From Trichoplax sp. H2 (lineage: Eukaryota > Placozoa > Uniplacotomia > Trichoplacea), in assembly GCA_003344405.1 (NCBI GenBank), contig NOWV01000110.1:124001-188000 (forward strand): a stretch of DNA of 64,000 bases, in the 5' to 3' direction. The notes beneath the pieces were generated by a model. It searched no databases. It had not been told where the DNA came from and saw only the letters and a program-made list of their open reading frames with translations. Below, one piece after another: positions 50,901 through 61,180 of the stretch (position 1 is the first letter of the stretch; each line of letters opens with the position of its first letter). A program made the position numbers and the translations under genes.

Positions 50901-53220
50901 GACGCCTTCCATGGGGGTAATTTTTCATCTTTGTACATTACTTATGCTTAACTGTATTGATATGTTCATTCTTAAAGAACGTAATGGATGATTCACAACA
51001 GCAATGGAAAATACTAGCAGCAGTAGTCTGTTTGCTTAAATAATCAAGAATGGATTACGCCAATTGGCCTTGCAAGGCGTCTATTCTAAATCAACATCTA
51101 AATCCAAGTAGTTAGGAAATGCAGTTGTTCAGTTGTCGTTATTGACTTAACAAATTAGCCGTCAATATTCCATAACTTCTGGACTATTTAGAAGAAATGA
51201 AAGTTAACAGATGCAATTAGTACCGCTATTTTAACTCCATTCTTGTCACACGTAGTCTTGGGCAATTTTTTTATTCCCTAAATAATTCTCAGCGAGAAAA
51301 ACGCTCCTGCCACTACATCAATATGCCTCCAGCACCATAGACTAGAGGCCGTATCTCGAATTACCCGATCGTCTATCATGCAATGGATTCTCTATCGATC
51401 ATGATGGTGTCTTGCTGATGGATAAAATTTTCGAAAGGATTTTCCATTGATTATTGTTTCAAAATCACTCTATATCTGAAATACTTTCTTCTACTGACTT
51501 ATTCTCAATCGTTCCTCTCAATCCATTGCATCGTACTATCGATTGAAGATATAAACAGTGTATTGGTAGAATAAAATATCGCTTTATCATAATTATCCAT
51601 TCATCTTCCTGGGCAATCTAATGTTATTATCGATCCCCTATTTGGATTTATTCTATAAGCGATTTTTTGTATCCATTTTCGTCACATTTTCATTAGCAGC
51701 TAATTAACTCCAAATAAAAAGTTCATAAATAACAGTAATTACTGTAAGATGATACTACTACGACAGTAGAATCAAATTGTTTTTGATAGCATGATAGCGC
51801 ATTTTATAAATCATTCCCTCATTTCGATCTAATTTTCTTGAACGAAATTTATTGCGTGGCCAAAATCGAATGGAGACAAAAGCAGAATAAGCTAGTTTAA
51901 CTTTTTGACGTATCTATTTTTAACAATGCTAATGGCTATAGCTCGATTCTTGACAATTGACGATGTGCATGCCTCCACATATTCTAGTCCAAATTTACTT
52001 TAGTTCCTAAAGTATTTTTCCAGCTTTTCTTCCTTGAACACTCTCCCTACCTTTTAAATGATATGCTGGAGATATTAAATGATTGGACAGAGCAAGGTAT
52101 ATCATTTCTCCGATCAGATTCAATATCGTTCCTCTAGATGGGCTAAGTAGCAGTCGAATAACCACCATATAAGTTACCAATTGGCTAAGGATGGATCCAA
52201 TAATTATAATCACAGTTAAATTATGGATTTTATACGATGATAAAATTTATTTGAATTCATTTCTTCGCGAATCTTCTCGTAATTTATTGGCTTGATTCGA
52301 GATTGATTTAAATAGAACTAGATTGAGATATGCGGTAGATTAGCGACAGATTCTACTGAATAGGAAGAATATTGTTACGTTCAACATAAATCTACAAGTA
52401 TCATCGCTTGGAGAGACTTTTAGCCAGATTACAGATTTGGAAAGTAAGAAGTATTTTGCTCATGCTGTATCTTAAGAACTGAGTTCTCTATTCTATAGGA
52501 TTATATTCTACGCGATAGAACAACTATTGCGGTGCTCACCATGAATTTACACACATTTTAGTTTCGAAGATTTTTAAGCTAGATTATGCCTTTAGATATC
52601 AAGCATAAATTGCCCATGTTGATTCGTAGGGTATCATGAATTGGGAATTTTTACTCCACGGGACTATAACTTATGGTGAATTGTAGAGTATTTTTTTTTT
52701 CAATCGTTTTCTTGAATATTGTCGTCTATCTTCCAAACTAGTCTATTCCTAAATTAAAACTGCTGCGTCGTAGATGCCGCTGTGAAGATTCAATACGGAC
52801 AGCCTTAGACCGATGTTTATTATTTCTTTCCGTACCATGGACAAAGATTTAATTTCACTTGCCTCAATCATCGTTTTACGTCCGTGTACACCTTTGAGTT
52901 TTCTTGTAGAATATTGCAATTCGCATATACTGTACTGAATTGGAATTTTGTTCTTCACTTTTACCGGTTCAATTTGCTCTTTAACTCATGGATTGTTGAG
53001 TAGGAATACTAATGCGACAACCAGTAATCCAGTTGTGCTATTTCTATCTATTTGAATTCCAACAATCATTTTGAATGGCCCCAAAATCGAAAAGAGTAAT
53101 AGTACCATTGTATCTGAACATCAATTCGTATATTGATGTGAAAAATGGCTAAACTAAAGTTCCATTTTCATCATGTTTGCCAGAATACTGGAATAATTGA
53201 GAGTTTGCCATGATTATTTG
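47977..53220 (-). pseudogene. possible decayed multi-exon gene, family unknown
   Basis: No intact gene is present, but the minus strand holds a run of protein-like segments separated by stops or frame changes. Going downstream on the minus strand, these include SILGPFKMIVGIQIDRNSTT with a hydrophobic tail (~53100-52990), an in-frame continuation after one stop to 52749, and YKIHNLTVIIIIGSILSQLV (~52240-52170). Then come NPFENFIHQQDTIMIDRES (~51450-51390), SISEEECKTKSTKNDEKMA (~50100-50040), QGGLVDFGRLFPGNEEKVL (~49680-49620), LSEFKKKDVLRTGHYHGLG (~49350-49300), MEFNEPMDQICEEYKKKLN (~49165-49110) and MEEDLYFHRIYSITFTG (~48215-48165). Several start at acceptor-like AG sites. I recognise no family, and divergent real exons or chance cannot be excluded. 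Confidence 0.25.
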
Positions 53221-53590
53221 ATGATAGAAAGGATTTTATTTTACTGAATCAGTCAAATTTCATTCTTCTGACTCATTGTCATTCTAATTATATGACACAT
53301 TGTCATCATGCAAGACTGATTCTATCCATTTAACTTATGCTCTTTAATTTATTTTAATCATTCGATTGCAAATAACTTTGTTCCTCAATTCAATGTATTA
53401 TATTGAGAGTTTATGGAGGGATTGGACAAATGCAAGCTAGAGATATGCTGTAAAAGGTCAGGGCAGATAGATGGGATAACGAAGCAATTGAAGGCTACCA
53501 AGAATCAATTTCTATTTATTTGTAGAGTAGATCCTCCTCCTCCATCCAATTGCTCTATAAAAATACAGTTAACTTGGCTTTTGTTAGTGG

Positions 53591-53976
53591 ATTTCTAGCA
53601 CATTTATACTATATATAGATTGGCAATAAATAAGAAAAGAATGGATCATCTCAGGCACAGAAATGAAAATATTTCGTTCTAGTTTGATGCGATTTTAAGA
53701 GAGGATCTTATACTTTTGTGTGTAGATTTCTAGTACATTTATACTATACCTATATAGATTAGTAATAAATAAGAAATGAATAGGTCATCTCAGGCACAAA
53801 AATGAAAATATTTCGTTCTAGTTTGATGCGATTTTAAGAGAGGATCTTATACTTTTGTGTGTAGATTTCTAGTACATTTATACTATACGTATATAGATTA
53901 GTAATAAATAAGAAAGGAATAGATCATCTCAGGCACAGAAATGAAAATATTTCGTTCTAGTTTGATGCGATTTTAA
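53591..53976. repeat. tandem repeat, 135-139-bp unit, three copies
   Basis: Copies start at about 53591, 53726 and 53865 with ATTTCTAG(C/T)ACATTTATACTAT. They contain ATCATCTCAGGCACA, AATATTTCGTTCTAG and GATGCGATTTTAAGA. The copies are nearly identical, so the amplification is recent. Confidence 0.9.
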
Positions 53977-54160
53977 GATATTGGCTGAGTTTGAAATGAA
54001 TGCAGTTGATGATTGGCGAGGCAATCTCTTCTAATGATAACTTAGAATCAGCTTAACTATCCCGATCAAATGAACTAAAATTAATTCAGTCAGTCTCTTT
54101 ATTATGAACATTGTTTCGAATATTTAGGATATTTACGTATTATCTTTACCTTCTTCCGCA

Positions 54161-54526
54161 ATGTTATCATTTTATTTCAAGCTTAGCGTACTCATTCCTA
54201 AGTGATAGTTATGATTACCTGATTTTCTATCTTCTTGATGTTCATAACCGAACAATTACAATCTTTTACAATATATAACATAACATATATATTACATAAT
54301 ATTATCATTTCATTTCGAGCCCAATATGCTCATTCCTGAACGACAGCCATGATTAACTGGATTTCAATCTCTTGATACTCGTAGCCAAATAATTACAATC
54401 TTTAGAATATTGATATATTAGCTTGACTTCCTTGCATGATATTGTCCTTTCATTTCGAGCTTAAGGTATTTATTCCTAAACGATAGCCATAATTAACAGG
54501 TTTAAAATCTTCTTGATACTCTATAG
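54161..54526 (+). repeat. tandem repeat, ~140-bp unit, three diverged copies, ending at the mucin-like exon
   Basis: Copies begin near 54161, 54298 and 54439 with AT(G/A)TTATCATTT(T/C)ATTTC(A/G)AGC. They share ATTCCT(A/G)A, GATTA-C-GG-TTT and TCTTGATACTC. In the third copy the final CTCTATAG is the likely splice acceptor for the first recognised exon of the mucin-like gene B. The corresponding sites in copies 1 and 2 read TTCATAAC and CTCGTAGC. Confidence 0.7.
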
Positions 54527-57500
54527 CCCTTGTTCTTCATGCTCTTTGCTACAACTTGCACTTGCTCAACCTCAAGCGCATCTGGAAATGATGAAATCTC
54601 TTTAGTTATGTTTATGACCAGCGAATATGTTATCGCGACAACAAGTGATCTCCTAATATCCAGTAAGAGTTCCATGCTTTTATCCATGCAATCGTCAATG
54701 CAACCAACTAGTCCACCACCGACAGCACCTACCACAGTAACTCCATCGCCAACTACTACCACCAATCCATGCCAAGGATCGAGAGCTTGTGGTAATACTG
54801 CTACCTGTGTAAGTAAATCGGCAGGCTTGTCATTTTATTGTCGATGTAAAGAAGGTCATTATCTTCGAAACGAATCTCTACCAATGGTCGAGAATCAATC
54901 CGGTGACAATTGCCGACGTAAGTTGATAGAGTAGAAAGATAGATGACAATATCATTAGACTACAGACATTAAGCAGTCATTATTTTGCATTGCTTGAGTT
55001 TTTCACATCGAAATCGAATTAATTTCTTTAGCTGGACAATTTCTTAGTGGTAATTTAACTCTTGATACGACATACACTCCCGAATTAGCCAATAAAAGCA
55101 GCACTCAATATAAAAATTTAGTGGCTACTGCCAAGCAAAAGGTAAAACAAAGTATTAATTTAGATATTATCGACTCCTGGAAATGTCCAAATCGTTTTGT
55201 ACTCATATACCAATGTATTGGATTATTGAGCTCATTTTCAATATTTTCTCATCAATCTGTTCTAGTTGGAAGGAGTGCTACGGCAAGAATATGGAAATGT
55301 ATTTGAACGTGTTGTGATTGATAGAATTAGGTACGAAAATAAATGGGATTAATTTAATTGCGTGTTGGAAACGATGGATGAATTATCGTCACAATACCAA
55401 CTCATAACTTGTTGCCCCTTCACGTTTCTCGTTGTTCAATCGTTCATTCTTATTTTAATTTTATATAGAAATGGAAGCATTATCTTTGATTTCCGCATCA
55501 TCATGAGATCAAATTCAACAAATAATGCAACTCAAATAGCCTTGACCATTTCCGACCTAGTAACAACAGTGGGAAATGCCAACGTTTCAAAAACTTATGT
55601 AGCAGGTAAGGATTTCAGAATTTTATACCACCAATTCACAATGACATCCAATTTGTTTTAACAGTTTTTATTTTCTCCCATTTTCAATCGTTTCATAGCA
55701 CTTGATGTATGCGTTGGAAGTAATCGCCCATGTTTAAGTACAAATCAAGTTTGTACTCCTACAAATGGAGGCTTTCAATGTGGAAATTGTCGGACTGGTT
55801 ACCGCTATAATAGTTCGACCAATATTTGTAATGGTAAGTTTTTATCCATTAAAACTATCTATTTTAATGAGTGTTTTTCTAACTCGTGATAACTCCTCAG
55901 TTAAGCTTAGTCTTTCCACTTCGAGCAGTTCCTACCTTTCATAATGCTATTACTTCATAACATCGTCCATAACTTTGCTCTCATTCTGTCAAAGATATCA
56001 ATGAATGCATAGCCCAACCATCATTCTGCCATAATCAGAATCGTACTTGTACAAATGCCGTTGGCTCATTTAGCTGCCAGTCTTGCCCATCTAACAAGCA
56101 ATACGATAGAGTCAATAGAAGTTGCGTTGGTAAGGCAATTTCTTTATGGATAGAAAACTTTGAAATTTTTCCTCTAGTCATAACTGTTTGACAGCTTGGA
56201 TCTATCATTTGATGACATATCAACTCAATTTTGTATTATCTTCTTTTCATTATCCTTTAGTTGCAGTATCGTGTACTCCAAATCCTTGCAGATATAGTGG
56301 CACCTGTATACAAATACGTAATGCTAATAGCATCACTTGCAAGTATGTTTTCCGTGTGTTTTAATTGATTTAATATTGCTAAGAAGAAACGAAATAATCT
56401 TGTCTTAGAAGCTTTACAGCAGTACATAGCTATTACATTAATGGAACTGTATATATTGATAGTCTAATCATGAGCTAATATGTGGATTGGTAATGAAAAT
56501 ATCAATTAGATTCGTATCTAACCTTTTGCATGTTATCATGGCCCAATATTCTATTTGGATAGCATAGGATGATTTCTTAACCCCCTTCATTCATCTTAGA
56601 ATTATGATTCATTATTTAGCTATAGCTCGATACAATAACAATAGCTTAACGGAAGATGATGGCAAATAGACTTAATACTAAATTTTTTACTTATAATTTT
56701 AGGTGCATTATTTTTTTCAGTGGTGATCGATGCCAGAACTTGACCGGTATGTCAGTTAGATCAAATAGTAACATCCTTTCGAACTAAAATTGTATTCTGA
56801 ATATGTTCATTACTAATGCAATATAGATCCACTACAGTTGATTGATAGGGTTTCAATTTTGGAATTAACAATTGATTTATTTCTATATCATCAGATATCG
56901 GTATTGCTATCATTGCTATTGGTAGTACGGTGGTAATTCTGATTATTTTAGCTATTACTGCCGTTTGCTATTACGTTCGTACCAAACGAAAAGGGTGAGA
57001 ATTCATCTTGAATAGAGAAGATTAGCAATTGCTTTAAAAATGATTTCAATTTTATGCATGACTAGCGATTTAAGGCATGAGGTAGTAGCCATAGTATGAT
57101 TTACTTGATCTCTATAATATAGCATAGATTAACGCGTATACTCCGTTCATAGTCTATGGCTACTGTAATGTCTAATCATCACGATTTAAACTTATACGTA
57201 CAATTAATCTTGATGATTTTTGACTACGTCATGAATAATATGCTACACTTAATGACCTCTAGCCTTATAGCAACATATAGAGGCTAAGATGAAAACAAAG
57301 TATTGCATTTAGACCCAATTCGTTCTATAGCACATTCTCCAATAATATTGGATAAATTAGCCTAATTTAAGATACAGATTTTTGATATCCTTTTGTTATT
57401 ACGATCAATTTAGCGATATAAGGCCCAAAATTTTGCTTCTACATTATAAAAATACATATCTGATACGGTACTCTATTGTGACATTGCTTATCAATATAGA

Positions 57501-57932
57501 CGTATAAATCTATTTAGTTTTATTTTATATATATATGTGTGTGTGTGTGTGTTTTATTTTATATTAAATCGAGAAAAATAAATGAACGACTAGCATCCAT
57601 ATCTACTGTTTTGGCTAAATTAAATAATGAAATAGATATGTATTAGTGCAATTGAACGATCAAAATAAGTTTCTTTATCCCGATATCCCACTAAATTTTA
57701 TTTTAAATTGAAATTTGGATTCAGAGTACGCCATCCAACTCGACAACGCGCTGGAGAAAATGAAAGTGAACAGATTGTCATGGATAAATTACTGAAACCA
57801 CAAATCAGAGCCGGTCAGTTAGAAACCAATGTGCCTACAAGACCTTATGCGGGTGAAATTGGTGGCAAACACACAAGTGTAACTTACGAAGATAGGCAAA
57901 TGTTGACTAGAAGTAAAGTATTTGAAGAATAA
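54527..57932 (+). CDS. transmembrane mucin-like protein, EGF-SEA-EGF-EGF-EGF-TM, copy B (5' end incomplete)
   Basis: Paralogue of the gene at 16566-19161. Ten exons fit with consistent phases: 54527-54917, 55032-55141, 55266-55330, 55469-55605, 55699-55833, 55995-56129, 56261-56342, 56703-56746, 56895-56994 and 57725-57932 (468 codons plus stop). Exon 1 gives a Ser/Thr/Pro stalk and a six-cysteine EGF domain (CQGSRACGNTATC). The SEA domain spans exons 2-4 (FLSGNLTLDTTYTPEL ... VFERVVIDRIR ... NGSIIFDFRIIM) and has a GSII site typical of self-cleaving SEA domains. Exons 5 and 6 are 135-base EGF exons; the second is calcium-binding type (DINEC). Exons 7-8 form a fourth EGF domain. Exon 9 is the membrane span plus RTKRK, and exon 10 is the cytosolic tail, ending in TRPYAGEIGG and SKVFEE as in copy A. 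The signal-peptide exon is missing from my model. Extracellular adhesion or barrier function is inferred. Confidence 0.82.
57528..57552. repeat. AT/TG dinucleotide microsatellite
   Basis: An ATATATATAT run passes directly into a TGTGTGTGTGTGTG run. It lies in the last intron of mucin-like gene B. Confidence 0.9.
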
Positions 57933-58806
57933 GATGTGGCTTATTATAAATGTCGATCGAGATCGGTCTCCATCTACTTTATAGTTGAAAACTAAAGATA
58001 CATAAGCAAGCCTATTTTCAAAAATAATCTTTTCAAGTGTAAACGCTATAATCGATATTAACATATCGGGATATAATCAAAGCTCGTTTTAAGCTAAGAT
58101 TTTAATAATAAATTTCAATAGTAATGCGCTAAAACCACTAATAATGGTTTAATGATAATTCACATAATCCAAAATTCTAATGTAAAATTTCTCAGTATAT
58201 TTGAAGCAGTTTTTTCGTCAATTTATTCATCATATTTTCATTTTTTAATACTATATCATTCCTATTAGAATGAGGATTATTATTATTACACACCAGCAAG
58301 CAAAGCAATTTTTGCATACGTAAATTGAGCAACTGGTAAAATAACCTTGTGACTATAATTGATTTCTTATCCGGGCATACTTTAAATATTTCTATTCAAG
58401 GATAATCTATCGCAGTGCTGATTTAAATTATAATTAAGTGGGCTATCATTACATCTTCTTTGTGAATGTCTGCTTTAATCTATAACACCAGCAATTAATA
58501 ATTGTTATATTGAATAAAGACTTGACTTTATTTCAGATATCGTGAGAGCTATGATTTATTAAAGATGGCATACATGAGGATAAATGAAATTAATTTCTCG
58601 TCAAACAAACCTACTCCGTTAGCGTAATAAGCTAGTAGTATCTACTTGTTGTAATCACTATACAAAATAATTGTCCTATTCCAACAATTACTGATTAATT
58701 AACATAAAAATATGCTACGAATATTGTGCAAGATTGGAAACCATGGCAATAGATTAAAAAAATTACTTATTAAATGGGAAATTAAATGTTATAATATTCT
58801 TAGCAG
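57933..58806. other. intergenic between mucin-like gene B and the TPR remnant
   Basis: No supported gene. An AATAAA word at about 58108 could be the polyadenylation signal of the mucin-like gene. Confidence 0.35.
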
Positions 58807-59122
58807 GGCAAGTATGATGATGCTCTTACCTATGTTGAACAAGAAATTCCAAATCTACCTGGCAACACTTGGTGGGAATCATCCTCATGATGGTATATAT
58901 TATCAAATTAGGGACAGTTCATCGATAGAAGACTATCATCAAGCTATTCTCTTCTATCAAGAGTCCATTTCTATCATATACAATCTTTACGGAGAAGACT
59001 ACCCTTAAATTCTTGACAATTTTTTACAAGTAACCGAATGTTGTGATCAACTAGAAGAATATCCTCAAAATAGCAGCAATGCCGGAGACAATCAATATCA
59101 TACATCATCATGCACAGCTTGA
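58807..59122 (+). pseudogene. TPR (kinesin-light-chain type) gene fragment, broken
   Basis: After an acceptor-like TTAGCAG, the sequence encodes GKYDDALTY, the hallmark repeat of the intact TPR gene 2.4 kb downstream. The frame then changes near 58835-58845 and continues as IYLATLGGNHPHDG and YHQAILFYQESISIIYNLYG, ending GEDYP. A TAA at 59006-59008 interrupts the frame, which goes on as ILDNFLQVTECCDQLEEY to a final stop at 59122. One frameshift, one in-frame stop and only about two repeats indicate a decayed copy. IYLATLG-NHP matches the last repeat of the intact gene. Confidence 0.65.
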
Positions 59123-61180
59123 TCAGTAAATCAATCAATTAATGATCATTCTACATCATCAGAAAGTAATCTCAACATTCGTGTATTATAGAAATAACTG
59201 ATAACACTAACTTTAAATTCCATCCTACTAGAACGGCAGCAATAGTGTCTGATGATACAGTCTCTTCTCTACTCTATGCCGTATCGCATTAGTCTATTTT
59301 ACATAAAAGTAGTGATAGTATAAGTGGTATAGCATAAATATTTGTAAATTGGACTAAAGCACACTAATTCCGAGTTTTATTTTGTATTCCAATTGATTTC
59401 AATACTAGTTATAGTTATCACATGTTCAGAGATACGATATAATTTCATGTCTATTGTAATGCGATCCTAATAATTAACATAATTTAAAGCTACCAATGCA
59501 ATCTTGGAATATTTCTAATTCTTATCAGACGCATGATTGTACTATATCTCCTGCTTAATAAATTCCAGACACACCCTATTAACGGAATATCAGTATTTAT
59601 TCATTGTTTTCTAATTAAATAAGAAAATGTATTTATTTTATTGCTATAGTTCCATATGTATGCATTGAAGCAACTATTGTCAGTGTTGTCTTGGGTATGG
59701 ACTTTGTAGTATATTTTTTTTTGTTTTTGGTTGTTTGATAAGTTGCTACAATCAAGTGCTAGGGTTATTAAAGTGTTGTTTTATGGATATTTCTGGACCG
59801 TTCGTACCTTATAATATACTGTTATTCTCCTTCCAAGCGTAGCAATCATACAGCAGATAAGGTCTAGTGAAGGTGTAGGATGGAAACTTGATCGCTTTAT
59901 CCGGGTCATGATTTATCCTTGCTAGGTAATATTAATCTTTATGGAGTGTTATAGATAAAAGTCAGGTGTAATTTGTGCACCAGGTACTGCTTAATTTTAA
60001 TTAATGTAGCACCCAATTTGTTAGCTATTCAGAAAACTACTGCAAAGTTTAGAGTAAGAAAATACATAACAATAATTCAATTAATCAGGAGTAATAATAT
60101 AGGTTATACCAGCGGTAATACTCCTAACCAATTTTTTTCTAATTATAATCGCATCACTGTCTAAAATTGACATGACAAACCAGAAGCTATAGCACTAGTA
60201 TTTTAAAAATTATTATCTAGTTTTATGAAGATATACTGTATGTATAAATCAGTAACTATATCATGTTGTCTGAAAATTAAAGTCAATTTACAATAAAATG
60301 ATTCATCCTTTCTTACTGTCAATTCTTGTACGTTATTCAAGCTAATACAAAATTATTACAACGATACTATCATGTTAATTACCTAGTTCCTAAAGTCAAT
60401 TTGCTATAAAATAGTCCATGCATTTTTAATGTATTATATATCATTAAAATATCATTTTATATCGGTATGCTGACTGCACAGCAAGGTGTGCGGGTTAGCT
60501 AGTATATGTATAAATCAGTACTTGTACCACGCAATTTAAAATTTAATACTACTTATCGATTTTTTGATGTATTGTACGTTATTAAAGCGAACACAAAATT
60601 GATATAACGATAATATCATGTTAATGTAGTGATCTAGGCATTAAAGTAAATTTACACTAAAATAATCCATTCATTTGTGGTGTATTAGACGTTATTAAAG
60701 CGTGTAAAAATTGATATAATGATATTGTCATGTTAATTTTCTGTTCTATTTACGAGGCTTTCTCTAATTTTACATTCATGATGTGATTAATACTCGCATT
60801 TACTCATTCCACACCAGCTTTATACTCATGCGTGCGTTATAATGATGATGGTAGATACCGTGGATTACTGATGCTGGAATAATATTGATGAAAAAAAAGG
60901 ATGGACAATTAACAATTACACAGTTTGATCAATATTTTCTTCTTTAAAATTATGACAATCATGATTTGCACGTGGTAGTCGTTCCGTAAATTAAGCATCG
61001 CTAAATTGAAGTCCGCCCCTAACTGCAATCAAGGGGAAGGTAGCTATTTTATATATTACTGCCTACATCGACTGAATTCTTCTTTGGCACAACTATCAAA
61101 GTGGCATTCTATTTGGAAAAGAGCATTGGTGTCTATTTTATTTATATGATATCTTGTCATTCTTGTTCAATAAGTTAAAT
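59123..61180. other. intergenic, upstream of the TPR gene
   Basis: No supported gene. Between about 60230 and 60740 a short motif recurs loosely (ATTAAAGC or ATTCAAGC, GATA-TATCATGTTAAT), pointing to old, diverged tandem copies. Confidence 0.35.
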
